A DNA stretch of 64,000 nucleotides from Panagrolaimus kolymaensis (lineage: Eukaryota; Nematoda; Chromadorea; Rhabditida; Panagrolaimidae). Positions 10,965 to 22,618 of the stretch are shown in pieces. The translations under genes were made by a program, and so were the position numbers. The notes below the pieces were generated by a model. It had not been told where the DNA came from, did not search any database, and saw nothing but the letters and a program-made list of their open reading frames with translations. Each line of letters begins with the position of its first letter. Positions within the stretch are counted from its first letter, which is position 1. The DNA is taken from the NCBI GenBank assembly GCA_028622995.1, contig JAJQJQ010000012.1:4526001-4590000 (forward strand). The letters run 5' to 3'.

Positions 10965-12686
10965 TCAACCTCTAAAACTTTTGCATTGAATATTTAATAA
11001 TTCAAAGGCTTTTATAATTTGATCATTTATTCTTTCGCCATTATCGCAACCACCATTGAAAAGTAAAACATCGTTTAATTTTTTGCCCATTTTTTCTTTA
11101 TATATTTTTGCCAAATTTTTTAGAATCAACGCAAATAAAAATATTGGGGTTGCTTTTCTAGTTCCATCAAAAGTTTCAAATTTCAATAGCAAGGGTTTCT
11201 CATTGTCTTGAGTATGAATAATTTTGAAACTCCAATCATTTCTTTGATTCACGTCTTTAGGATCCTTGGACATAATTTCAATCAAATCTAAAATAACCCA
11301 GATAAAAATTTTTAATAAAAGAAAATTATTACCATAAGCAACAAAGAATGGATTTCTTTTAAACATTTTTTTAGCTTCTTGACCAATCACGGGTTTATCT
11401 TTAAAGAAGCCTATGCCATCGTTAATAGCCATTTGCTCTAAAAAATGTATCATTGTTAGAATTTGAAATTGATTGTATTTAAATTTAATAAAAAAAAAGC
11501 AGCAAAATTTTTTTTACAAATTTTTAATAAAAATATACTTACTATCGAGATTGTATTTTCCATTTTCATATGCAAATAACATAATGTAACCAAAATTAAA
11601 TACCAAAAATGGATTTTCTTTTGTATCTTTAAAAAGGATTCTAATTAATTCAATACATTTTTTTTCGAGCGCCAAACTTGTTTCAAATCGTTTAGGAAAA
11701 TCAAAATTAATAAATCCATCTTCTTCCACATTGAAAACAAGTTCATTCGCATCATTTATATATTCAATATGATATCCAAAGTCCTCTGCATTTTCATTTT
11801 GTTCCACGCGAAGGTTAACAATTTCATCAGGAAGTTCGGTGGATATTTTATAAGGGCAAATGTCATCAATATCAGTACTGGAATCAAAAACACGTAAATC
11901 ACCACCATTTTCATAATTTGCTTTAATTTCATAATCCTGAAGGCGGCGATGCAATAAATTCCATCGCGAATCTTTCACATTTAATAATTCATTGAATAAT
12001 TTTGATGAACATTTTACAAGACATTCTTCAAAATCGTCGGTGATATATCTATTTATTTTGGGTATTTCGGATGGAGTCTCGTTCTTTAAACCATTTAAGA
12101 TCGAAGAATCTTTGGATGATCCCATGATAACTGCTTTTGGTTTGCATGATTTCATAAGTTCTTTAAATTTTGTGGGCATCTCAATTGTTTCAGGATCATG
12201 CATTTCGAATTTTAAACCAAGTTCAAATTGTTTTTTTCCTACTTTGATTTGGTTAACGATGAAGTCTTCTTTGTAATAATAAACTAACATAATCCATGTA
12301 TTTAATTTGAAATCAATTTTAGAAATCATAAGCAGCATAATAGTAAAAAGAACTTTGCGATTGAAAAAGCGAAATGCAATATTTTGGATTTGACAAAATT
12401 CAATAAAATCCTTTCTAAGCTTTGAAAGTAACTTCGAATCATCATGCTCGTATAAATCAAAAATAATTCCATCGAGGTTATTGCTGCTTTTGAGATTCGA
12501 TAAATAATTGGTTGCTTCGGTAAACAAATTTGAACCCTCGAATTCAGTTTTGGAAATTCCATTATTTGTAAATTGCCAAACTTCGAGAGCTTTTTCATCG
12601 GGAGACGGAATTGTAACAAATACAAAAGTCTTTTCATCAGAGGCTTTAGCATTTTTTGAAACTTTGGTACCCATCTTCTTGACCAT
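10965..12686 (-). CDS. Very divergent Hsp70-like (actin-fold) protein
   Basis: Exons 12686-11543, 11437-11333 and 11287-10965 join in frame to 523 residues. The C-terminal about 165 residues follow the start of an Hsp70 nucleotide-binding domain: a degenerate phosphate-1 strand (FLVFNFGYIMLFAYENGKYN), the IGDxAK-like VIGQEAKKMFKRNP, a WSFKII stretch like HWPFKVV, and the helix LILKNLAKIYKEKMGKKLND, stopping before phosphate-2. About residues 165-225 look like the end of lobe II (KPKAVIMGSSKDSSILNGL against the Hsp70 [14 protein letters not shown]). So the order appears to be lobe II remnant then lobe I remnant, as if two degenerate copies were fused or the domain permuted. The catalytic DLGTT and DLGGGT motifs are not preserved, so ATPase activity is doubtful. 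The assignment rests on motif reading, not on a search. Confidence 0.65.
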
Positions 12687-14304
12687 TTCTTGCAGTCAGA
12701 AAAAAAAGTTTATTACAACGTTGCTGGTTTGAAATAAAGAGATAATAGTGATCAGGGAAAAGGCAAACAAAAATACTTTGAAAAGATTTACAACTTTTGG
12801 GTTCCATAAAAGATGTTGTGAAATACTATCATTTAGCGCTTTTGTTTATAAAAAAATGCGCGAAGATGACCTTTAGAAGAAAAAAGAATTTGATGATTTT
12901 TATAGGAAAGCTCGTTCAATAATGGGACTTTTTTTATTAAAAAAATATATAGGGTTTTCATTCGAATTATCTGTAACTGTTGAATTCGTGTAAAATCTAA
13001 GCAATAAAGGAAAGCAAAATCGACTAAATTTATAAGTGAAAAATTTCACCGAACCAAACTTTTAAGTCGAATTAAATTTATTTTTTGCTTGAATATTTCA
13101 CTTTTGTTTATGGCTTTCATGTTCCAACAATTTTATTTTTTGCTCTCTTTTGCAAATTCACTCAAAACTTTAATGCTTGGTAACATTCTTGTAATTTCCA
13201 TTGTTCTCTAATAATTTTTACAATTTATTATTGTAACAATATTTTTCAAAGTAACCCATTTATAAAAATCCCTCGATTACCGTAATTTTTTTACAAACAT
13301 TTAAACTACAATTTTTCTTTTGCATCAGTGATTGATAAATAAAAACAAACACTCAAATTTGATCTTTTCCGCAAAAAAGTGCTCACTCAAACTCAGACTT
13401 TGTTTGATTACATTCCAAAGAGTTTCGTCATTTTTTTTCATACAAAAAATCCAAAAAGGAGTCAATATCCATCCTGATCCATCCATATTTCCTCTTAAAC
13501 ATTATTCTTCCTCATCATCATAAAACTTTTTTTTGACAGGTTTCAGACTTTTTTCCCCTTCAAACAGGCTCAACATCTTTTGGAATAAAAGAAGAAACCC
13601 CAACTTGTTGACATTTTTTTATTTTTTTATTTTATTCGCGCGGGAGCAATGTCGATGGAAGATTTTCTTTTATAATTCAACTTTAAGATGATGAAAAAAA
13701 CTTCCGTAAAAAGGTAAACAACGAAGAAGAAGGAGAAAAAAAGTGTCCAAATCCGGTCTTAAACCTTCGATAAAAAATATGTAAGCTTTTTTTGCTGTTG
13801 CTGCTGCTGTTGCAAAAAAAAACAGTGAGCGGGCGAATCAAATCAAAGATTATGCTTTTTAGATTGCAAAAAAAAAATATAAGAGATTTGTGTTGCGAAG
13901 GTAGGAAAAAAATTGTTATATCACATCCTTTTTTATATTTGAATCGAATGATGAAACACAAACAATTCAAAGAAAAAATTTTTTTTGAAAGTGTGAGAAA
14001 AAAAGCCAGAGAGATAATTTGATGACCGCTGGCTACTGACTGCTACAGTTATCGTCCAACCGAAGAGAAGCAAGAAGAACCTGACTTTGATGACAAAAAA
14101 AATAAAACACATTATTTTTTTGGTAAAGAAGAGGGGTGGAGGCTAAATAGAAAAAAAATGTATTCAAAGAATATAAAAAGAATTGGAAATAAAATCCGAT
14201 TGAAATATTGTATTTTTTGAGTTAGTTACTTTTAGGCTTTTAACATAGCCTAGGGCTTAACTCTCCTTTTTTTTATTTCTTGGCCCCGTAGTGCAATAAT
14301 TATT
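12687..14304. other. Intergenic, no gene seen
   Basis: AT-rich DNA with T-runs and a short GCTGTTGCTGCTGCTGTTGC triplet run near 13793-13813. Open frames are low-complexity and have no splice context. Confidence 0.55.
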
Positions 14305-15802
14305 ATGAAGGCTTTTGTCATAGGGTAAGAAAATTATTAAACTTTGTTTTTACGACAATTTTTTGTTTTGTAAATTTTATAGAGTGTGTTTGATATCCTT
14401 AATTTTCGACAATGTCTTTGGCCAAATGCTTTATGATAGTCCACAAGTTGGAGTACCGGTATATCCTTTATCTTTACTTTTATTTAAAGTTTTATAATTT
14501 TTTTATTAAATTTAGTTAACTCGCCCAATTTTACCATGGCTTGCACGTTATTTTGTTGGCACATCAGAACAACAACAAATGCTTGATAATCCTGGTCAAT
14601 TTGGTGGGGATCAAGGTGGTCCTAATTCTGGTCAACAAGGTGGCTCACAAGGTGGTGGAATACAAGGTCCTCCTGGGTTTGATGGACCTCAAGGTTTTCC
14701 ACAGCAGCAGCAACAACAACAACCTCGACAGGTTTCTGGACCTCAAGGATATCCACCACAAAGTCCTGGTCAACAAGGCTTTCCCGGATCTAATCACCAA
14801 GGTTATTCTCAACAACAAGTTTATGGTCCACAAGGATATCCACAACAGCAAGGTCCAAGCATGCAAGGATATCCTCAACAACAACAGCAGCAACAAATGA
14901 TGCCAGAAGGATATCCACAAATGCCTCCAGGATATCCACAACAGCAACACCAACAAATGATGCAGCAAGGTTATCCTCCACAAAGTTCACCTCAACAGCA
15001 AATGCAACAACAATTTCAAGGTTATCCACCTCAAGGAAATGGAATGCAAGGTGGTTATCCTCAACAATTTTCAGGATCACAAGGATATCCAGAACAACAA
15101 GGCTATGGCCCACAAGGATATCCACAACAGCAAGGTCCAAACATGCAAGGATATCCTCAACAAAATCCTCAAGGTTATCCACCTCAAATGCAACATCAAG
15201 ATCAAGGCCATCCTGGTTCACAAGGATATCCTCAACAACAAAATTATGGTCCACAAGCAGGTGGTTTTTCATCTCCAGGTGAAAACGGCTATCCTCCTCA
15301 AGGTCCTCCACATCAATCGTTTGGCCCTATGAATAATAATGGACCACATCAAGGGCAAGATCAATATGGTTTCAATCAACCACCACAACGACAAGCAATG
15401 CCACCATCAGTTGGACCACCACCTCCTCTTCAAGCTCCAATTCCTGGAGGACCACCACCACCACTTCGAACACCAGTAAATTATGCACCTGCTCCAGATT
15501 ATGTCCAAATTGGAGTTCTCGCTCCTCCTATGCCAATGCTTCCTCCCCCAGTTTTATTCGAAGCACCACCTCCACCACCGCCGCCACCAGTAGCTTTTGC
15601 TCCACTCCCTCCACCACCTTCATTTGCATTAGCTACAGCTCCAACGGTTGTAGCTCCAGCAATTGGTGTTTATCCTTCTGCATATTACTATAATAATCCT
15701 CTTCCAATTATGCCACTTCGACGTCACAAAATTACGCTTCGAAGTCCATTTGATGAGAAAAAAACTGACACTCCAAAAAAAGTTGAAACTTCGTCTACTT
15801 AA
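14305..15802 (+). CDS. Secreted Q/G/P/Y-rich low-complexity repeat protein
   Basis: Three exons, 14305-14324, 14383-14458 and 14516-15802, give 460 residues. The short first exon and second exon build a signal peptide ([20 protein letters not shown]), so the start is fixed by splicing. After a short linker ([20 protein letters not shown]) comes about 250 residues of imperfect repeats around GYPQQ and [10 protein letters not shown] proline-rich part ([18 protein letters not shown], a run of eight P) follows, then an alanine/valine-rich stretch and a basic tail ([17 protein letters not shown]). The composition is prion-like yet the protein is predicted to be exported, so an extracellular matrix, cuticle or gland secretion role is the simplest inference. 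No known family is claimed. Neighbour genes on the same strand are too far for an operon. Confidence 0.8.
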
Positions 15803-17085
15803 ATAAATTCATATTATTCCGAGCTTAAAAACAACAATTCCATGGTTTCCCTTTAAAATATTAAAATCCGCGAGTCAATCATTTCCTCCATCTTTTTTGT
15901 AAAAAAATTAATCTATTTTTTCTTAGTTTTATTTTTATAATTTTGTGTTTGTAAATAATATTTTGCAACAATTTTGTAAAAAAAAACTTGCCATAAACTA
16001 TTGAAAATTGCTTTACGAAGAATGACTAATAAAAAAGCAAGTTTATGTATGTTTTCTTTTTTTGGTTTTGAAGCAAAGAAGAGATCAATCTTGTGAGACT
16101 TTTAAAAAATTTGTAAAAGAAAAAAAAACATGTCAAAAACACAGCTTTTGAATTTGACAGAATTTATACACACAGAGAAGAGAGTATTTCTTTTCAGTAA
16201 CTTAAAAAAATTGTGGAATTAAATAAAGAAAGCAAAAACGGTGGAAAAATGATTAGAAATTTTCATTTCAATTTCGATAAGTAAAATATCCTTATATTAG
16301 CACATTGTAGCTTTTCAAATATCGATGATAATACTTTGAATTTTTTTTTTCAAGCTGTCGCTAATTTTATTTTTTATTTGCTTTCATAATAACAATTTAT
16401 AATCGAACTTATAATCGCTGATGAATCTTTTTCTCTCCCTCGTTTATCTAATTTCATCCCCCAAAAAATTGTTCCATTTTCAATAAAGGTTATTGCTCCA
16501 TTTTTTTGGAGAAAAACCACGTTGTTTTTGTTGCAAGCAAGCAAAAAAAGGTGTCAGTCGTGACATTATATGATTTTCATATTTACGATAAGAAAATCTT
16601 TGACTATTATTTTTGAGGTCATTTATGTATCTATGTTTTTCTCACTTTTGTCTCTGTTGTAATTTTATGAAAATCTATCATGAGAAAATGCATTAATTGT
16701 TTTTGGTTTTTCTTATGCTCTTTTTTTTCGGTGTTGTTTGTTATCGGCACTTTTCTTTCCCCAAATAAAATAAATTCATTTTGCTTTCGCTTTCATTTGA
16801 TTATGTTTTCTTTATCGCACTCGTGTTTCGACCAAAAAACACATCAAAATGTCTGAACTCGCGGTTTGATGAATAAGCAAATTCCCTTCTTTTTTAATTT
16901 TCCCCTTTTTCTCAATCTTTCTCAAAAAAAATAATAGTGTTGAAATTAGCTTTTTGGTTTTTCAAATATTTATTGACCCGCCTTCCCTTTTTTAGCGTAT
17001 ATAAGCAACATCAAATTCTTGAAAAAGCATCAACTTTCTTATTTGTTGAACTATCTCCCTCTATCTCTACTCTTCACTTGAAACT
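15803..17085. other. Intergenic region with metallothionein promoter at its right end
   Basis: No coding exon recognised. GATA-type sites (TTATCT near 16442-16449, CGATAAG near 16587) and a TATATAA box at 16998-17004 lie upstream of the metallothionein ATG at 17086. Intestinal GATA sites are known to drive nematode metallothioneins, so these may be functional. Confidence 0.5.
16998..17004 (+). promoter_or_regulatory. TATA box of the metallothionein gene
   Basis: GCGTATATAAGCAAC lies 82 bp before the ATG at 17086, leaving room for a leader of about 50 bases. Metal-inducible genes normally have such a strong core promoter. Confidence 0.5.
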
Positions 17086-17373
17086 ATGGACAAAGATAAT
17101 AAAGATTGTAAGTTTTTACCTGCTTTTCTCAATCTCCTACTTTGGATTTTGTCGAAAAGAAAAATTTTGGACCAAAACAAAACCCGATAAATAGTAAAAA
17201 AAAATCCATGTCCTTATGGAATCCCTAATTAAGTATATAAAAAAGTCTAACTCTCTATGTCGAGACGTAATAAGCACTCTTTTTTATTTTCAGCTGCTTC
17301 CACCTGCAACTGTGGCGCCAACTGCAAATGCACCAAAGATAACAACTGCGGATGTCAACATGGTTCAAAGTAA
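17086..17373 (+). CDS. Very small metallothionein
   Basis: Two short exons, 17086-17107 and 17294-17373, encode 33 residues: MDKDNKD, then SASTCNCGANCKCTKDNNCG, CQHGSK. Six cysteines are arranged C-x-C-x3-C-x-C-x5-C-x-C with K, N and T between and no hydrophobic core, which is diagnostic of a metallothionein. It would bind Zn, Cu or Cd in the cytosol for storage and detoxification. Known Caenorhabditis metallothioneins carry about three times as many cysteines, so this is roughly one cluster. The intron (GTAAG...TTTTCAG) splits codon 8. A terminal histidine (QHG) may add a ligand. The gene is too short for usual ORF cut-offs and would be missed by an automatic caller. Confidence 0.82.
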
Positions 17374-18021
17374 TTCCCATGTTTCAATCAACCCCACGCT
17401 TCATGTTCGCCCTTTTATGATCATTCCTATAATGTCATTTTTCCCATCATAATCATTTATTTCATTTTGAATTTAATTTTTTATGTAAAAGAGCTTAAAT
17501 AAAATTTTGATTTAATATTTTTTTGTGTCAAAGGGATTAGTTGTAAAAAATAAAAAATATCATAAATTCAGAAATACATACATAAATTGATAGTTGCGAA
17601 AACATGAATAAAGCTAAAAGCATTTTTTAAAACATGTAAACCATGAGAAAGTCAGTCTTGAAAAAATATTGCTCACCACTACTTTCCGAAAAAAGTAGTT
17701 CTAGATTATAGAATTCGAAAATAAGCTTGTTTGCACAACAAAATTTTAAGATTTTGAGTATGATTTTAGCTTTAATCAATAATAATATAAGCTAGTGGTA
17801 AATATTCAGCTTATAAGAGGCTATAAATTGTTTACTAACTCTCAAAAATAAATGAATATTCGAATTTCGCGGTGCTTATTGGCACCTTGTAGTGAAAAAT
17901 AAATATGGCGGTCACTTATTTAGAAGAAGAAAAAATTGCTCAACAATTTTTCATACATCTTCTCATTTTGTTGGATTATTTAGACTTTTGTATCAAGGTT
18001 AAATCAGTAGTAATATAAAAA
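17374..18021. other. Intergenic, nothing recognised
   Basis: AT-rich, with the metallothionein 3' end (AATAAAA near 17500) and the upstream region of the MAD1 gene. Confidence 0.5.
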
Positions 18022-20004
18022 ATGTCTAAAGATGAAAATGATAGCGAAGCCACTCGCTATTTTATGTTACAAACTTCCCAAGAATGGTCAAAAGATTTTG
18101 GCCGGAAGAGAGGACAACAACCGTTGGATCAAGAGAAAACAAGTAAGCTTCCATATATATATTTAAAGCTCTTTATAAACATTATTTTTTTGTTCGTCAA
18201 TTAACTCTTCAACTTGCGGAAGCAGAAGCCAACCTATCCGATAAGCAGAAGCTTGTGGATCTTGCACAAATTGAAGTTAAAGAATTACGTGGACGTGACA
18301 AAGACTCATTTGAAAAGTATGAAAAAGTTGTCAGAGAAATAGAAAAACAGAAAACAGAGATTAATCGACTCAAGCTAATTGAAAGAGATTACAATGACAA
18401 TAAGGTTGCTTTGTACATATCGGTTTTATTATAAAAACGTCTTCGTTTTTAAGGTTTCTGGTGAATTTCTCCTTCAAAGTTATCGTGCGGCCCTTTCAAA
18501 ATATAAAAGCTGGCATGAATTTGCTTCCAAGCAGCTTGAAACAATGAAAACTATTCTTGAGGAAAGTGGTCGATGGAACAACGAGAACCGATACAAAATC
18601 TATTTCTCTTATAAGACTTTGCCTCCAACAGTTGTAACAGATGGTATGTTAATGTGTTTTTCAAACCATCAGGCTTTTCATGAGTTCTTTTATAGATCAA
18701 GCCACAGAATTAGCAAAAGGATCAGTAGTGGATTACAAAGGAATTGATGACATTGAAAGTATCAATAATGAAACAGGATCTTCTCGATTTTTAAGTATGA
18801 TAATATATTGCTTTATTTTCTGTCTGCTATAGCTTATAATTTCAGATAATTCCACTCAGACTGATGACAATAATTTAAGCTCTGGTATCGATGGTTCATT
18901 CTTTAGTTTCAACTCAACTGCTAATAATGAATCTCGTCAACCAAACTCTTCTCATTTATCATCAATTCGAATGTCTGAATCTGAAATGCAGTTCCTTGAT
19001 TTGAAAGAACGTTTGAAGAAAATGGAACTTGAAAACACCCAACTCAAAGATCAACTGTTTCTTGCAAGAAATGAAGCAAAACAAGCAGCTGAACTTAAAG
19101 AACAAAATCGTGATCTTACTAAAGAAGTTGGTTACCTCAAGAATAAGGTTCAGAAAATCTATGATGAGAAGGAACGTCTAGCTGAGGATATTCAAAAGAA
19201 TGTTTTCATTGATCTAGCTGGACCAAGTAAACGTGCAACAGCAAGAGAAATAATTGATAAAATTACCTTGCAAAAGGAAGAGAAGGACACTTTGTTGCGG
19301 AAAACCGTCGAAATGGAAGAAGAAATCCGAAGGCTCAAAGCAAATCAAAATGATACTTATATGTAAGTTGAATGTTTCTTGAAAGATTATTACTTACAAT
19401 TATTTTTTAGACAAGGATCTTCTCAACCAATGAGTCAAACAACTGTTGAAGAAAGTGTAGTTTATCGTCATATGATCGACAATCCATTTCAACAAGCTGT
19501 AAAAGAACATGAAGAACGTGAAAATATCAAACGTCGTCGATTAGAAACAACTTGTGATTATGATCCCATCAAAATTCAAGAACATCTCGATGAAATCAAG
19601 AAGCTCAAGCATGAAATTGATACTCTCAATGGTCAACATGAACGTGCTCGTGCTTTTCAAACTGAATTTGCTCGTAGATATCGTGAAAATGTTCGAAACA
19701 TCACAGGTTATGACATCAAAATGAGAACTGAAGAATTTATTGAAGTAAGTTTGATTTTATTCTTACTATTATTAATGTTGAAAACTTTTAGGTATCAAGT
19801 ATTTATGATCTTGGAAATCATTTTGAATTTCAACGTGATGGTAAAGAAACTAACTTGCTTGATAATGAATATGCCAAAATGTGGTCACACTTAATGGAGA
19901 AGTATTTACGTGAATATGATTCTCTCGCTTGTTTTATGGCTGCTGTAACTATTGATCTACGAACTCGTCAGCTCCAGCTTCCATCATCATCTGAACATTT
20001 GTAA
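18022..20004 (+). CDS. MAD1L1: Spindle assembly checkpoint protein MAD1
   Basis: Seven exons (18022-18142, 18223-18404, 18454-18643, 18696-18794, 18846-19362, 19411-19744, 19792-20004) give 551 residues. Most is coiled coil with heptads, for example LKERLKKMELENTQLKDQLF and IQEHLDEIKKLKHEIDTLNG. The last about 95 residues match the MAD1 C-terminal RWD-like domain: NITGYDIKMRTEEF corresponds to LTGYQIDxTTE, and KYLREYDSLACFMAAVTIDL to the family's HLRRQDSIPAFLSSLTLEL. MAD1 sits at nuclear pores and unattached kinetochores and recruits MAD2 to block anaphase. It is shorter than the human protein (about 700 residues), in line with nematode orthologues. The second exon acceptor (GCGGAAG) is a weak site; the others are standard. 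The MAD2-binding motif could not be pinned down by eye. Confidence 0.85.
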
Positions 20005-20370
20005 AATTTTAATTGTTGTCTTTCATTTCTTTTTTTTGTTTTCATTAAATCCTTGGCCTCTTTTACTTTGTAAGATGTTTTGTTTTTACTAGTGATTTCA
20101 AAAATAAAAGCGGATCATTACACTATTAAAGCTCTTACTTACATTAACTAAAAGGAATAATGAATTCATAACACCCCTCATATGTTAAAAACCTCAACAT
20201 CATTTTGTTTGGCATAGCAACAACAGCTTTTGTCGTGTTTTAATTGAAAAATAATTGTGAGTTGATCAGCTTGTATCTAAAATCCTATAGCATTTTTGGA
20301 TCATTTATATCCTTCCGCTTTTTTAGATCTTTCTTCTTCTTTGGATCCATTTCCTTATTTTGAACTTCTT

Positions 20371-20548
20371 CTACACCTATACATCCTTCTACACCTATAA
20401 ATCTTTCTACACCTATACACCCTTCTACACCTATACGCCCTTCTACACCTATACATCCTCTAAACCTATACATCCTTCTACACCTATACCTCCTTCTACA
20501 CCTATACATCCTTCTACATCTATACATCCTTCTACATCTATAGATCAT
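20371..20548. repeat. 18-bp minisatellite
   Basis: About ten tandem units close to CTACACCTATACATCCTT, with one unit a base short near 20455-20465. Because 18 is divisible by three, frames on both strands stay open. On plus it reads (STPIHP)n and runs into a non-repeat part with a hydrophobic end. On minus an ATG at about 20620 reads through R/C-rich then GVEGCI-type repeats. Which frame, if any, is used cannot be decided. The short unit shifts the plus frame. Confidence 0.8.
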
Positions 20549-20910
20549 TCTTCTTTCTTGGATTCTTCTGATCTTTTCTTTCAAAAGAATGAATATTTTC
20601 ATGCTAATTTTTTCAATCATTTATATCCCTTTGGTTTTGGACCTTATTTTAAAAGGCTACCTATCTTACATAATCTCTCTCCGGTAGATCAAACCCTCAT
20701 TTTAACTATTCTCACATTTTTAGCTTTCGTCTCATACACAACATCATTATCTTTTGATATGGTCTAATCATTTCTACTTTTCACTTTTTTTAAAAAGGAC
20801 TTTTTTGTTGTTATTTTACATTATGCATTTAAATGTGTGAATAAAGTAAAAATTTTCGTAATGCATATTTTTCTTTGCATCACATTTTTAATGATGTTAA
20901 CTGTACTTTT

Positions 20911-21030
20911 GTAATAACGATATGCAGGTTTATTGCACTTAAATATGCTATGATATTTCCTGAAGCATTCATAATATCTTCGTCTATAAAGTTTGGAAAT
21001 TCTTCATTCAATGATTGGTAGCTAAAAGCT
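20911..21030 (-). pseudogene. Fragment of a decayed copy of the neighbouring secreted Cys-protein gene
   Basis: The text GCTATGATATTTCCTGAAGC...CATAATATCTTCGTCTATAAAGTTTGGAAATTCTTCATTCAATGATTGG aligns with 21354-21425 of the intact gene (GCTATGGTATTTCCCGGAGC...TTCATTCAATGATTG), in the same orientation, with about one mismatch in five to ten. No signal peptide or other exons are left, so it is a dead remnant of a tandem duplication. Confidence 0.7.
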
Positions 21031-21214
21031 TTATCAGAAATGTATCAATACATCAAGAAAAAAACCTTTTTTTGAACATAAATATTTTTACTTCGCTATT
21101 TAACCTTACTTTGATTTTCTGTGACATTTTTTCTTTTTATTTTCTGAACAAAGTTTATTTTTAAAATGAAATTTAAAAAATTTAAAAAATAAATATTCAC
21201 GATCTTTAACATTT

Positions 21215-22023
21215 TTAAGTACATTTATCAATGGGAGTATATGGTGAACGAGTTTCAAAAGTAGTTAGAATATTTACAAAAGCAGCCATTGCATTTGCTG
21301 GTTTTTCAGAATTTTGACAAATTTGTTTTGTAATACTTACGAGTTTGCAAGCTATGGTATTTCCCGGAGCTTTTATAACATCCTCGTCTTTTAAATTTGG
21401 AAATTGTTCATTCAATGATTGAAAGCATTGGCTATCATCATTATCGGTGTTGTCTCCATTACAAGCAAAATCAGTAAAATATTTTAAAGCTTGACTAAGA
21501 TCGCCAACAATGTTGTCATCGTTTGGATCCTTAAAAAATGATATTTTTAAAAGCGTTTTATCGTAAACTTTTTATGTGAGGAAACCTTACACATTGATTT
21601 ACACAATCATCGATTGGAGGTTGGGTTAAAATACTTTGGAAGGTTTGAGATGGCATAGAAGAATTCTGAAGCATTGGAGCAATGTATTTTTGGATATCGG
21701 GAATACACATTGCTATGGTTTGTCGAGATGAATCATCGTTAGCTTGGGATTGGGTGCATTGTTGGAGACATTGGAGGGGTTGATAAATGGTACTAAAATA
21801 AAATTTTTTTTGATAATTTATTACACATTTATTTGACGTTGGAATAATAAAAGAAACAATTTGCAAGTTTAGAAAGAAAATATTTAAAAAAAATTTAAAC
21901 TAACCTTGAATCTTGATTAGCAAAGTTTTGAGCATTTATTTCCCTTTTAAATCGGAAATCACGATAAATACTCGATGAAAAAGAAATTGAAGGAAGCAAA
22001 AATAAAATAACTAAAGTTTTCAT
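21215..22023 (-). CDS. Secreted cysteine-containing protein of unknown function
   Basis: Exons 22023-21905, 21792-21591 and 21529-21215 encode 211 residues. A signal peptide (MKTLVILFLLPSISFSSSIY) is followed by CLQQCTQSQ, then DDCVNQC, DFACNG, SQCFQSL, IACKL, QICQNS and a final DKCT. Ten or so spaced cysteines and many small polar residues suggest a disulfide-stabilised extracellular fold, mostly helical. I do not recognise the family; it has the look of the nematode-specific secreted helical Cys domains. A TATAAAA box at 22094-22088 lies 65 bp upstream of the ATG. A decayed partial duplicate lies downstream at 20911-21030. Confidence 0.75.
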
Positions 22024-22087
22024 GTTTGACTTTTACTTAGTCCAAAAAATTTTTTGAAAATGTAATGCATTATTATCCATTAGCAGC

Positions 22088-22094
22088 TTTTATA
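22088..22094 (-). promoter_or_regulatory. TATA box of the secreted Cys-protein gene
   Basis: Minus-strand GGCGTATAAAAGCTGC, 65 bp before the ATG at 22023. It has the same TATAAAAGC core as the glycine-rich peptide and Hsp70 promoters. Confidence 0.5.
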
Positions 22095-22618
22095 CGCCAA
22101 AAAATAATTTCTGTTTATTTACTTACCATTGAAGACAAACAATAAAAGTTTAAAGTTTTAAAAAGTTATTTTTCCACCAAGTGTCAAGAAAAAAAACTTT
22201 TAAGCCATCCATGATTGTTGTTATAATATTGACACTCACTTTACTCATTTTGAAAGTTGTTTTGTTTGACACTCCTTCTTCTATAGTTTATGGCTGATTC
22301 AAGAATGAATTTGAAGGAATCAAAGCTTGAAAAAAAAGTGATGTTTTTTTTTTAAACTTTAGCCGAAAACATCATCATATGTTTTTAAAAACACCCCAAC
22401 TTTGTGAAGTTTAAAAAAGTAAAACACCATTTTGCAACAAAAAAAAACACATTTGCTCGGTAAAATAACATAACATTTTTCGTTTCTAAACTATAAATCT
22501 GCATTCGCTAAAAGATAAAACAATTCAGCGGGAAAATTTTAGAGAAAACACTTTGAAGCTTCACATTTCAATTTCTTTCCATCAATTCTTCATTTTTTTA
22601 CAACAGCAGTGAATAATC
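22095..22618. other. Divergent intergenic region
   Basis: It separates the minus-strand secreted-protein gene from the plus-strand ETF beta gene. No coding content recognised. The ETF leader ends ACAACAGCAGTGAATAATC before the ATG. Confidence 0.5.

Noticed and set aside
14645..15311. Long minus-strand and alternative plus-strand frames over the Q/G/P/Y-rich gene
   Set aside because: They are shadows of the CAA/CCA/GGA repeat codons. Only the plus frame with the spliced signal peptide makes sense.
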